Below are positions 15,860 through 23,292 of a stretch of 36,227 nucleotides of DNA, piece after piece. The notes beneath the pieces were generated by a model. The model was not told the DNA's origin. It made no database searches and saw nothing but the letters and a program-made list of their open reading frames with translations. Source of the stretch: an uncultured Acidimicrobiales bacterium (GTDB lineage: Bacteria; Actinomycetota; Acidimicrobiia; Acidimicrobiales; SHLQ01); contig CALGZB010000077.1 in NCBI GenBank assembly GCA_937934655.1, positions 1 through 36,227 on the forward strand, given 5' to 3'. The position numbers and the translations under genes are program-made. Numbering within the stretch: the first letter of the stretch is position 1; the number at the start of each line of letters is the position of its first letter.

Positions 15860-16989
15860 GAAGCACGTTGAAAAGTGCAGCGAGTCGGAACCAGCTACCG
15901 TCGACTCCCGTGACAACCCAGGTTTCAACCACCGATGTCCTTCGCTCTCGGCTCGCCAGCGGTTCGATGCCCGGAAACCGTTCCGACGGTCACCGGGTTG
16001 CGCTTGCCGTAGAAGGCGGCGGCATGAGAGCCGTCGTCTCGTCGGGAATGTTACTTGCGCTTGAACAACTTGGGTTCGGCGATGCATTCGATCTGGTGAT
16101 CGGGACCTCCGCCGGGGCGCTCGCCTCGGCCTTCTTCGTTGCTTCGCAAGCCACCGAGGGAAGTGTGTTGTTCTACACCGACCTGACTACAGCGCCGTTT
16201 CTCGATAAACGAAACGCCCTCAAACGGCGCAAGGCGATCGACCTTGACTATTTGCTCGACACCGCGAGCCGACGACGCGGCCTCGAATATTCGAAGCTAC
16301 GAGAATCGGACATCGAGTTCTGGGCCACCGTCTGTCCGGTCGAAGAGACGAATCCCATCCATCGTCTGCGCATCGAAGGCGACAATGATCGAATCGGCGC
16401 AATTCTGAAAGCCTCAGCGGCGCTACCGGTGCTGGCAGGGCCGAGTCGATACGTCGATGGCAACGCCTACGTCGATGGCGGGCTGAGCGAGCAAATTCCT
16501 TGGCGAAGCGCCATGGATCTCGGAGCCACCCACATCCTTGTCCTTCCGTCACGCTCGGTCGACGAGGTAGAGGAAGCTGGGCGGATGAGCTTCGTCGAGA
16601 AATTCGCCACGACTCGGATCGTTGGATCATTGCACGGCGACCGGGTTGCTGACCTTGTCGGCGAATTGCCCGACTCCGCGGCCAACCAAGCCTTATCGCT
16701 TCTCGCGATCGACAATGGTTCAGCCACTGCGCTCGACGGATCGGGCCAGGCATGGACGGGCAACCTCGAGCTCATCGATATCGCATCTGACGTGCCAGTT
16801 CCGGCCCGTCTCGAAACGAAACGGCCGGTGCTAGTCGACGGGCTTATCGGCGGAGCACAATCGACGCTCGACCACTTCGGACTCGGCTCGGTTTCGGTCG
16901 AACAGCGTGTAGTTCTTCAGCATCCCGACGTGAGCGTCCACGAATTCCGCAGCGAACAACTGCGCTCGGTGATTCGCCGGACTCTTTAG
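15856..16989 (+). CDS. Patatin-like phospholipase
   Basis: 377 residues. Serine lipid acyl hydrolase with a Ser-Asp dyad. The oxyanion loop is EGGGMRAVVSSG (Gly54-Gly56), the nucleophile elbow is GTSAG with Ser85, and the catalytic Asp207 is in YVDGGLSEQIPW. Relatives act on phospholipids at the inner membrane face. The first 45 residues are polar and unstructured, with no signal peptide. The GTG start at 15856 overlaps the stop of the upstream membrane protein by four bases, so the two products are translationally coupled and may work together. The C-terminal 150 residues are less conserved. Substrate is unknown. Confidence 0.92.
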   Translation: MRSTLKSAASRNQLPSTPVTTQVSTTDVLRSRLASGSMPGNRSDGHRVALAVEGGGMRAVVSSGMLLALEQLGFGDAFDLVIGTSAGALASAFFVASQATEGSVLFYTDLTTAPFLDKRNALKRRKAIDLDYLLDTASRRRGLEYSKLRESDIEFWATVCPVEETNPIHRLRIEGDNDRIGAILKASAALPVLAGPSRYVDGNAYVDGGLSEQIPWRSAMDLGATHILVLPSRSVDEVEEAGRMSFVEKFATTRIVGSLHGDRVADLVGELPDSAANQALSLLAIDNGSATALDGSGQAWTGNLELIDIASDVPVPARLETKRPVLVDGLIGGAQSTLDHFGLGSVSVEQRVVLQHPDVSVHEFRSEQLRSVIRRTL

Positions 16990-17007
16990 TAGTTCGAGCC
17001 CGGGCGG

Positions 17008-17013
17008 TACCGT
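17008..17013 (+). promoter_or_regulatory. Probable -10 box for the rhodanese-MoeB gene
   Basis: TACCGT lies 6 nt before GTG 17020. GGAGG falls between the box and the start but is too close (about 1-2 nt) to act as a normal ribosome site. Confidence 0.4.
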
Positions 17014-17019
17014 GGAGGC

Positions 17020-18180
17020 GTGGCCAGCTTCCGCGAACTCCTCGCCCAAACCAAGTCGGTTATCGACGAAACCGATCCCGCAGGGGCGCAAGCGCGCCTC
17101 TCCGCTGGTGCGGTGCTTCTCGACGTGCGTGAACCCGATGAATTCGCCCAGGGCGCAATAACCGATTCGGTGCATATCTCTCGCGGCACACTCGAGTCGG
17201 CCATCGAAAATCGGATCCCGGACCGCGACACCGAAGTCGTCGTGATGTGCGCTGGGGGAGTGCGGTCAGCGTTCGCCGCAAAGACGCTCCTTGAGCTTGG
17301 CTACACCAACGTGACGTCGATGGACGGCGGGTTCAACCGCTGGAAGGACGAAGGTCGTTCCTGGGTCACTCCGGCCACACTCGAACCATCGCAGCGCGCC
17401 CGCTATGCCCGCCACCTTTCGCTCCCCGAGGTAGGCGAAGCCGGACAGCTCAAACTTCTCGACGCCAAGGTGCTTCTCCTCGGAGCCGGCGGTCTCGGAT
17501 CGCCGGCTGCGCTGTACCTCGCTGCGGCCGGGGTCGGGCAGCTCGGCATCGTCGATATGGACACGGTCGATGCGTCAAATCTGCAGCGCCAGGTGCTGCA
17601 CAACATCGACCGCATTGGCGATCGCAAAGTCGATTCGGCGAAGAAGACGATTACCCAGCTCAACCCTGACTGTTCGGTCATCACCAACGATGTGCGGCTC
17701 GAAGCCAACAACGTGGTCGACATCATCACGGGGTACGACGTCATCATCGATGGCACCGACAACTTTCCGACCCGCTATCTACTCAACGATGCTTCGGTAA
17801 AGCTGGGTATCCCCGTGGTGCATGGATCAATCTTCCGCTTCGAGGGACAGGTGACCGTCTTCGACCCGCTTGACGGGCCGACCTACCGCGACATGGTGCC
17901 CCAACCACCGCCCGCCGAGTTCGCGCCAAACTGCGCCGAAGCCGGCGTGCTTGGGGTCCTCCCGGGAATCATTGGTTCGTTGCAGGCGCTCGAGGCGATA
18001 AAGATCGTGCTTGGCTACGGCGAAGTGTTACGGGGCCGGTTACTGACGTTCGACGCCACTGACATGAGCTTTCGAGAATACCGAATCGCTGTGGACCCCA
18101 ACAACGAGGTAACCACCGCCAACAAGGACCGGATTCAACTTACCGATCTCGAAGGATCGTGTTCCGCTCAGCTTTCCTGA
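17020..18180 (+). CDS. Rhodanese-MoeB/ThiF adenylyltransferase fusion (E1-like)
   Basis: 386 residues. It should adenylate the C-terminal Gly-Gly of a ubiquitin-like sulfur carrier (MoaD, ThiS or CysO type) and, through the rhodanese, hand on sulfur. Rhodanese covers about 20-118 with active Cys77 in MCAGGVRS. The ThiF/MoeB domain covers about 125-360, with the ATP loop LLGAGGLGSPAALYLAAAGVG, DMDTVDASNLQRQVLH, DGTDNFPTRYLLND and NCAEAGVLGVLPG (Cys305). The domain order is reversed relative to MOCS3/MoeZ, which carry rhodanese at the C end. Both CxxC zinc pairs seen in most MoeB proteins are missing: the first is TYRDMV here. The start is GTG, with TACCGT 6 nt upstream. Which sulfur carrier it serves is open. 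Confidence 0.9.
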   Translation: MASFRELLAQTKSVIDETDPAGAQARLSAGAVLLDVREPDEFAQGAITDSVHISRGTLESAIENRIPDRDTEVVVMCAGGVRSAFAAKTLLELGYTNVTSMDGGFNRWKDEGRSWVTPATLEPSQRARYARHLSLPEVGEAGQLKLLDAKVLLLGAGGLGSPAALYLAAAGVGQLGIVDMDTVDASNLQRQVLHNIDRIGDRKVDSAKKTITQLNPDCSVITNDVRLEANNVVDIITGYDVIIDGTDNFPTRYLLNDASVKLGIPVVHGSIFRFEGQVTVFDPLDGPTYRDMVPQPPPAEFAPNCAEAGVLGVLPGIIGSLQALEAIKIVLGYGEVLRGRLLTFDATDMSFREYRIAVDPNNEVTTANKDRIQLTDLEGSCSAQLS

Positions 18181-18217
18181 ACCGTACCCCGACCCGACCA
18201 AGTGTCGTGACGTTCCG

Positions 18218-19327
18218 CTAGCGCGGCGTGGTCTTTGTGCCGTTGATGATCTTCTGAATGATTTCTACCTCTTCACCATCAGCGACGATCAGCAACGTTT
18301 GATCGATCTCGCCAGCGATCTCACTCAGGGCTGCCGGGCTCGTGAGATCTACCGTCATCGTGCCTCGGCCTTCGGCCGACCATGCCTCGACCGTTGCTTC
18401 CGCCCCGGGGATATCCATCGCTGAACCTGGGGCGACGAACTGCGACGACGTCACGCTGAGTTCGACGATGGGACCATCGATGCTGAGAACTTCGTAGGCG
18501 GTAACTTGCTCGACGCTCAAGCCGCTGACCTCAAGGGTGGCGACGGTTTCCCACCTGGCACCCACACCAACTGCTTCGAGCGGAAACGCCAGCGCCACGC
18601 CGTTCTCGCCGGCGGTAGCGGCTGGACCCAAGATGGCTGGATCCATGCCGTCGGTGTTTAGCAGTTCGAACTCGAAGACAATGCCGCTGGGGTCGACGAC
18701 CCGACGCTCAACGAGCCCGAGCACGGCGTCGAGGGCTGCCTGTACCTGTGCGGTGAGGGCTGCGTCACCTTCGACCACACCGATTGCTGAATCGGTGGTG
18801 GATTCGAGAACAAACGCATCGCCCATAACGGTGACGGTTCCGGTTTGGCCGAGGGTGGTGAGCACCGGCGCTCCGTCGGGTCCGGCAACGCCATTGATGG
18901 TCTGGGAGATGGCCTGGGAGACCTCGGTGTCAAAGGCGAACGTGTCGCCATCGGCGTAGTCGAAGCGCAGTTCCTGACGAGGTTCGGCGCCCGCATCGAG
19001 CAAAGTAGCTACCGATTCGGCACCATCGGGGTTGATGGCCACTGTCGTGGGCGGTGCAGTAGTCGGGGCGACCGTGGTCGGTGGCGGGGCAGTGGTTTCC
19101 GGAACCGTCGGCTCTGGTGTAGCTGTTGTGGGAGGCGTCGTCTCGACCGGCTGGGTCGAGTCGGTCTCGGTGCTGTCGGCGGTGACGACCGCCGATGAGC
19201 AGGCCGCAGCAAAGACGGCCAAGGTCACAAACGCGACACAGGCGATGAGCGCCCGAGGAAACCGCGCCATGCGGCGGTCCCGCGATGCCGGGAACGTAGT
19301 CGGAGAAACAGGGGAGTGCGTTTGCAT
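18218..19327 (-). CDS. Thr/Pro-rich lipoprotein with beta-rich domain, function unknown
   Basis: 369 residues. The N terminus has a long leader (about 23 residues), then a signal core and lipobox (LAVFAAAC, Cys43). A Thr/Pro/Val-rich spacer of about 55 residues follows, typical of wall-spanning stalks. The rest is a beta-rich domain (RFDYADGDTFAFDTEVSQ, TVTVMGDAFVLEST, RWETVATLEVSGLSVEQ) that resembles DUF6263 proteins; this is a weak similarity judged by eye. The start is ATG 19327, supported by TACCCT 6 nt upstream; a second ATG at 19270 would give a shorter, more ordinary signal peptide. It converges with the MoeB-like gene across 37 bp. Confidence 0.78.
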   Translation of the reverse strand: MQTHSPVSPTTFPASRDRRMARFPRALIACVAFVTLAVFAAACSSAVVTADSTETDSTQPVETTPPTTATPEPTVPETTAPPPTTVAPTTAPPTTVAINPDGAESVATLLDAGAEPRQELRFDYADGDTFAFDTEVSQAISQTINGVAGPDGAPVLTTLGQTGTVTVMGDAFVLESTTDSAIGVVEGDAALTAQVQAALDAVLGLVERRVVDPSGIVFEFELLNTDGMDPAILGPAATAGENGVALAFPLEAVGVGARWETVATLEVSGLSVEQVTAYEVLSIDGPIVELSVTSSQFVAPGSAMDIPGAEATVEAWSAEGRGTMTVDLTSPAALSEIAGEIDQTLLIVADGEEVEIIQKIINGTKTTPR

Positions 19328-19333
19328 CCGCTC

Positions 19334-19339
19334 AGGGTA
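19334..19339 (-). promoter_or_regulatory. Probable -10 box for the Thr/Pro-rich lipoprotein gene
   Basis: TACCCT on the minus strand, 6 nt before ATG 19327. It favours this start over the internal ATG at 19270. Confidence 0.4.
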
Positions 19340-19392
19340 GGGGGCTTTCGTTACCTGGCAACGTCAGCATCGCGAACGCCGCGCCTCTGGAT

Positions 19393-20118
19393 CTAGCTCG
19401 TTCTGGTGAAGAGTCCGCCCAGGTGCCCAGTGTCGTTGAAGCTGCTCAGCAGCCAGCGACCCTCGACAACCACAAGATGGGTGATGGAGCAGTTATCGAC
19501 CGGCCCGATGCGACCCGTGCCACCGGCAGTCAGCTTCGCAATCATGCTGATAACACCGCCGTGCACAAACGACACCACGTTCCCACCTGGATGAGCTGCC
19601 ACAATTTCCTCGATACCCGTTCGGCATCGGCTCGAAAATTCGTCGGCTGTCTCTGCCCCAGGTACGGCATTGAATGTTCCGGTTTTGATGACATCGAGCG
19701 CTACCGGATCGGTACCTTCGGCCATCTTCACCCGCGAGATCCCGCCTTCCCATTCGCCGAGGAAGATTTCGTGGAGATGCGGGTTGACCGACGAGGTCAT
19801 CCCATCGGCATCGATGAGCGGCTGCGATGTCTCGACGGTCCGCTGCAGGCGGGTTACATACACCGCATCGATCGGCTCGCCGGACAGACGGGCGCCCACC
19901 AACTTGGCTTGCTCACGACCCAACGGCGAGAGCGGCGGGTCGCCCTGGGGACCCAACATCGGAAACGGTTCGCCCGGAACATAGGCCTGCGATGCGCCGT
20001 GCCGCACAAGGAGAATTTCGGTCGCGCCTGCAGGCGCAGCAAACGGAAGCTGTTCGTAGGACGCCGGCGTGGTGCTAGCCGGATCAGAAGGTGCGGTGTT
20101 TGGGTTGGAAGAGCTCAT
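19393..20118 (-). CDS. Histidine phosphatase family (phosphoglycerate mutase-like) protein
   Basis: 241 residues from ATG 20118. Phospho-His enzyme: nucleophile in LLVRHGASQAY, then SPLGREQAKLVGARLSGEPIDAVYVTRLQRTVETSQPL, an acidic LHEIFLGEWEGG segment and the second His in VVSFVHGGVISM. It may be a phosphatase acting on sugar phosphates, nucleotides or other small molecules. The first 30 residues are Ser/Pro/Thr-rich and disordered. A TTG at 20151 would add 11 residues without support. It is divergent from the aminotransferase gene, with 52 bp between the two starts. The exact substrate cannot be told; family members are diverse. Confidence 0.9.
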   Translation of the reverse strand: MSSSNPNTAPSDPASTTPASYEQLPFAAPAGATEILLVRHGASQAYVPGEPFPMLGPQGDPPLSPLGREQAKLVGARLSGEPIDAVYVTRLQRTVETSQPLIDADGMTSSVNPHLHEIFLGEWEGGISRVKMAEGTDPVALDVIKTGTFNAVPGAETADEFSSRCRTGIEEIVAAHPGGNVVSFVHGGVISMIAKLTAGGTGRIGPVDNCSITHLVVVEGRWLLSSFNDTGHLGGLFTRTS

Positions 20119-20158
20119 CAGCCATTGATATTCGCAGACTTGGCCAGCCAACGCGAAC

Positions 20159-20164
20159 TACGTT
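20159..20164 (+). promoter_or_regulatory. Probable -10 box for the aminotransferase gene
   Basis: TACGTT lies 6 nt before ATG 20171. It shares a 52-bp divergent promoter region with the histidine phosphatase gene. Confidence 0.42.
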
Positions 20165-20170
20165 GGCCCG

Positions 20171-21361
20171 ATGTCTGAGCCACTGAGCGAATCGAAGGTT
20201 GAGTCGCTGCGCGCCGAGACCCCCGGCGTCGACCACGTCATCCACTTCAACAACGCAGGATCTTCGCTTCCGCCGCAGCCGGTGGTCGATGCGTGCGTCG
20301 AGTACCTCACGCGCGAAGCACAGACCGGGGGTTATGAAACCTTCGACCGCGAAAGTGCAGCGTTCCAGCGCGTGTACGACGCCGGGGCGAAACTTCTCAA
20401 CTGCCGACCGACCGAGCTGGCGTTTACGACCAGTGCAGCGATGGCGTGGTGGAGATCATTCGAGGCGGTTCCGTTGCAATCGGGCGACCGGCTGCTGATG
20501 AGCTCAACCGAGTATCAGTCCAACGCCTTCGGGTTCATTCAGGCAGCCGAACGAGGGGTTGAGGTCGAGGTAATCCCCAACACCGAATCGGGCGAGATCG
20601 ATCTTGAGGCGCTCCGATCCATGATGGACGAGCGGGTCAAACTCGTTTCGGTGACCCACGTAGCGATGACCAACGGGATGGTTCAGCCGGTTGCCGAAGT
20701 GGGCGCAATCGTCGCCGACTCGGATGCCATGTACTTGCTCGACTCTTGCCAGGCCGTTGGCCAGCTTCCGGTCGATGTACAGGAACTCCAGTGCGACTTT
20801 CTGTCGTTCACCGGCCGGAAGTTCATGCGGGGGCCGCGAGGCACCGGCATGTTGTACGTCCGCGATGAAGTCATGGACCGCTTGGCAGACCCCACCTATA
20901 TCGATGGCCGGTCGGCCCAATGGATCGATGCCGACACCTACCAGCTTCATCCCACCGCCGAACGCTTCGAGCTCGGCGAGGTCTCGTTCGCCGCAAAGGC
21001 TGGTTTCGGTGTGGCCCTCGACTACGCCGTCGAGGTTGGCATGGCAAGCGCAGCCGCCCGAATCGCCGTGCTGTCTGCGGAGCTCCGCGAGAGTCTCAAC
21101 GGCCTCGACGGGGTTGTCGTTCGCGACACCGGTCGGCACCAAAGCGGCATCGTGACCTTCTCGGTCGATGGCGCCGACCACCTGGCTCTTCAACAGGCGC
21201 TCCGGAAACGAACGATCAACACGTCGGTGCTCTCGGCCGGGTTGAGCCACCTCGATCTGGCTCCTCGGGGGATCGATGCGGTGCTCCGGGCAGGCGTCCA
21301 TTACTTCAACACCTCAGAAGAGATTGGCTCGCTCATTCGTGCGATCGACGAATGTCGGTAA
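20171..21361 (+). CDS. Class V aminotransferase-fold PLP enzyme
   Basis: 396 residues. PLP enzyme of the cysteine desulfurase / isopenicillin N epimerase / EgtE-like branch. The PLP lysine is Lys217 in FLSFTGRKFMRGPRGTGMLYV, and Asp191 (DSCQAVGQLPVDV) should contact the pyridine nitrogen. The N terminus HFNNAGSSLPPQPVVDA is typical of the branch. The text around Cys78 and Cys193 does not match the mobile catalytic-Cys loop of true desulfurases, so a lyase or epimerase role is at least as likely. EgtE (ergothioneine C-S lyase) is a possibility I cannot test here. The start is supported by TACGTT 6 nt upstream. The Nudix gene overlaps the end. Confidence 0.85.
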   Translation: MSEPLSESKVESLRAETPGVDHVIHFNNAGSSLPPQPVVDACVEYLTREAQTGGYETFDRESAAFQRVYDAGAKLLNCRPTELAFTTSAAMAWWRSFEAVPLQSGDRLLMSSTEYQSNAFGFIQAAERGVEVEVIPNTESGEIDLEALRSMMDERVKLVSVTHVAMTNGMVQPVAEVGAIVADSDAMYLLDSCQAVGQLPVDVQELQCDFLSFTGRKFMRGPRGTGMLYVRDEVMDRLADPTYIDGRSAQWIDADTYQLHPTAERFELGEVSFAAKAGFGVALDYAVEVGMASAAARIAVLSAELRESLNGLDGVVVRDTGRHQSGIVTFSVDGADHLALQQALRKRTINTSVLSAGLSHLDLAPRGIDAVLRAGVHYFNTSEEIGSLIRAIDECR

Positions 21362-21861
21362 CACTGTGGGACATGGCACGTGCCGAGTCCGACGATCTTC
21401 CCATAGCGGGTGAACCAGACACTGAGTCTGGAACATCGCCGTCTGGAACACCGCCGTCTGAAACAATGCCGTCTGGAACAACGCCGTCAGGATGGATCGT
21501 GTCGGTGAAAGGCGTGCTGGTCGTCCGCAATCATGTGGCCCTCGCCAAAAACGATCGGGCCGAGTGGGAACTTCCTGGCGGACGGCTCGACCCAACCGAC
21601 GCTGGTCCCAAAGAGGCACTGATCCGCGAATTCGACGAAGAGCTCGGCATCGAGATAACTGTCACGGACCTCATCGACTCCTACGTCTATGAGCCGCTTC
21701 CCGATACCAAGCGGCTCATCATCACCTACCGGTGCGAAACCAAGGGCCTTCCAGAGCTCCACCGAAGTGCCGAACACTCCGACGTTGCATGGATTGGCCT
21801 CGACTGCCTGCACGAACTCAAGCTTCCCGGCGGATACTGGCGCTCGATTAACGGGCTCTGA
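21352..21861 (+). CDS. Nudix hydrolase with repeat-built N-terminal linker
   Basis: About 169 residues from ATG 21352, which overlaps the aminotransferase stop by 10 bases; ATG 21373 is an alternative. It hydrolyses a nucleoside diphosphate linked to some group X. The Nudix box is ELPGGRLDPTDAGPKEALIR then EFDEELGIEI. The REFDEELG core is intact, but the first half is one residue longer than the G-x5-E-x7-REUxEExGU consensus and has Asp where Glu is usual. Residues 26-45 are made by four 15-bp DNA repeats coding SGTSP, SGTPP, SETMP and SGTTP, a flexible linker before the fold. It is probably co-transcribed with the aminotransferase. Confidence 0.85.
   Translation: MSVTLWDMARAESDDLPIAGEPDTESGTSPSGTPPSETMPSGTTPSGWIVSVKGVLVVRNHVALAKNDRAEWELPGGRLDPTDAGPKEALIREFDEELGIEITVTDLIDSYVYEPLPDTKRLIITYRCETKGLPELHRSAEHSDVAWIGLDCLHELKLPGGYWRSINGL
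21427..21486 (+). repeat. Four tandem 15-bp repeats inside the Nudix gene
   Basis: Units start at 21427, 21442, 21457 and 21472 and follow TCTGGAACANCGCCG with small changes. The period is a multiple of three, so copy-number change would lengthen or shorten a Ser/Gly/Thr/Pro linker without a frameshift. Confidence 0.85.
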
Positions 21862-21887
21862 TGCCGCGACAAAAGGTCTAGCTTCGC

Positions 21888-21893
21888 TAGGTT
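21888..21893 (+). promoter_or_regulatory. Probable -10 box for the flippase gene
   Basis: TAGGTT lies 7 nt before the TTG at 21901. No Shine-Dalgarno sequence is visible. Confidence 0.33.
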
Positions 21894-21900
21894 TGCCATC

Positions 21901-23205
21901 TTGGCTGCATCACCGAGTTCAGCGTCTGGCGACCAGACGATGCTGGCGACCCTTCGTGAACGCAATCCGCTACCCACCGGAAGCTTCGCGATTGGTGGAG
22001 GGCTGCTCGTTAACGGCATCGCGACGTTCGGGTTTCTTACCGTCGCCAAGCGAGCGATGGGCGACGAGTCCTATTCGGCGCTTGCCGTGCTGTGGGCACT
22101 CGTGTTCATTCTCGGCCCAGGGTTCTTCCAACCGCTCGAGCAGGAACTATCGCGGGCCACTGCCGAACGGGCCAGCAGGGGAGAAGGGAGCGCCCCGGTT
22201 CTTCGCAAGACCGCCCAGATAGGCGCTGGGCTCCTCGTGTTGGTCACCGTCGGGCTGCTTGTTGCCTGGCCGCTGGGCCTCGACGAGCGACTCGACAACG
22301 CAAAGCTGTTGCTGCTCAGCTTGATCTTGGCGATGGGCGCGTTTACCGTCAGCCAACTCCTCCGAGGGCTTCTGGCAGGCCAACACAACTACAAGTTCTA
22401 CGGCGTGTTCTTTGGTGTCGATGGCATGATGCGGTTTGGCGCCGCAATCGTGCTTGCGATCATCGGCGTGACTGCCGCTGGGGTCTTCGGTCTCACCGTT
22501 GGCGTCGCCTTACTGGTCGCTACGTTCTTCGCGACCAAGGGCGACGAACCGTTATCCAAACCGGGCCCGGAGGCGTCATGGAACGAGATTTCCCCATCTT
22601 TGGTGTTTCTCCTCGGAGCGGCGCTTTTCGAGGCCTTTCTCCTCAACATTGGTCCGGTAGCGGTCGACACGCTGGCCGGACCAGGCGAAGAGATCGAAGC
22701 CGGCCGGTTCCTCAACGGTCTACTCACGGCTCGAGTGCCGCTGTTCTTCTTCCAGGCGGTCAAAGCGGCGCTCCTGCCGAACCTCGCCGACGCAATCGGT
22801 CATGGCGACTTTGGTCGGTTCCGCGATGTGCTGGTTCGCCTCCTCGTCGCGGTAAGTGGTCTCGCGGTGTTTGGCGTTGTTTTTGCTTGGGTCGCCGGCC
22901 CTTTTGTCGTCGATCTGCTGTTCGCCGATCAGATGAGCCGAACCGACATGGCGTTGCTCGCTCTTTCGAGCGGTTTGTTCATGGCCGCGCTGTCGTTAGC
23001 CGTCGCACTCATCGCACTAGGACATCAGCGCTATGCCGTGCTTGGCTGGCTCGTCGGCGTGGTCATGTTCTTCCCCGGCATCATGCTTTCGGACGATCTG
23101 TTCCTACGGGTCGAACTCGGGCTCATCGTCGCGGTGACCACAACGACCTTGTGTATGGCCGGTCTTTGCCGATATGGATTACGTACGGCTCGAACTCCGA
23201 GCTGA
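21901..23205 (+). CDS. Polysaccharide flippase-like (MOP/Wzx-type) membrane protein
   Basis: 434 residues with about 12 hydrophobic helices spread over the whole length, charged cytoplasmic loops (SRATAERASRGEGSAPVLRK, RGLLAGQHNYKFYG) and no large soluble domain. This is the layout of MOP-superfamily exporters that turn lipid-linked sugars across the membrane. It precedes the dTDP-rhamnose genes by 87 bp, which suits a role in exporting rhamnose-containing glycan units. The start is TTG at 21901, with TAGGTT 7 nt upstream; the next ATG (residue 14) would also give a complete first helix. The family call is by topology and general look, so a different MOP subfamily is possible. Confidence 0.75.
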   Translation: MAASPSSASGDQTMLATLRERNPLPTGSFAIGGGLLVNGIATFGFLTVAKRAMGDESYSALAVLWALVFILGPGFFQPLEQELSRATAERASRGEGSAPVLRKTAQIGAGLLVLVTVGLLVAWPLGLDERLDNAKLLLLSLILAMGAFTVSQLLRGLLAGQHNYKFYGVFFGVDGMMRFGAAIVLAIIGVTAAGVFGLTVGVALLVATFFATKGDEPLSKPGPEASWNEISPSLVFLLGAALFEAFLLNIGPVAVDTLAGPGEEIEAGRFLNGLLTARVPLFFFQAVKAALLPNLADAIGHGDFGRFRDVLVRLLVAVSGLAVFGVVFAWVAGPFVVDLLFADQMSRTDMALLALSSGLFMAALSLAVALIALGHQRYAVLGWLVGVVMFFPGIMLSDDLFLRVELGLIVAVTTTTLCMAGLCRYGLRTARTPS

Positions 23206-23225
23206 CTACTCTTTCCTTAACGTCC

Positions 23226-23264
23226 TTCTCTAGCTCGCTTCTCTAGCTCGCTTCTCTAGCTTGC
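23226..23264 (+). repeat. Three tandem 13-bp repeats upstream of rmlA
   Basis: TTCTCTAGCTCGC occurs at 23226, 23239 and 23252, the last with one change (TTGC end). The array lies between the flippase stop and the rmlA start and would be in the transcript leader. Confidence 0.9.
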
Positions 23265-23292
23265 ACAGCCCTATCACGAACGGTGGTTCCCC

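Noticed and set aside
20920-21351. Long open frame leading into the Nudix gene
   Set aside because: It is Arg-rich shadow coding inside the aminotransferase gene; the Nudix protein begins at 21352 or 21373.
20171-21361. Naming the class V aminotransferase a cysteine desulfurase
   Set aside because: The active-site cysteine loop of SufS/IscS cannot be recognised; the PLP lysine alone fits many enzymes of the branch.
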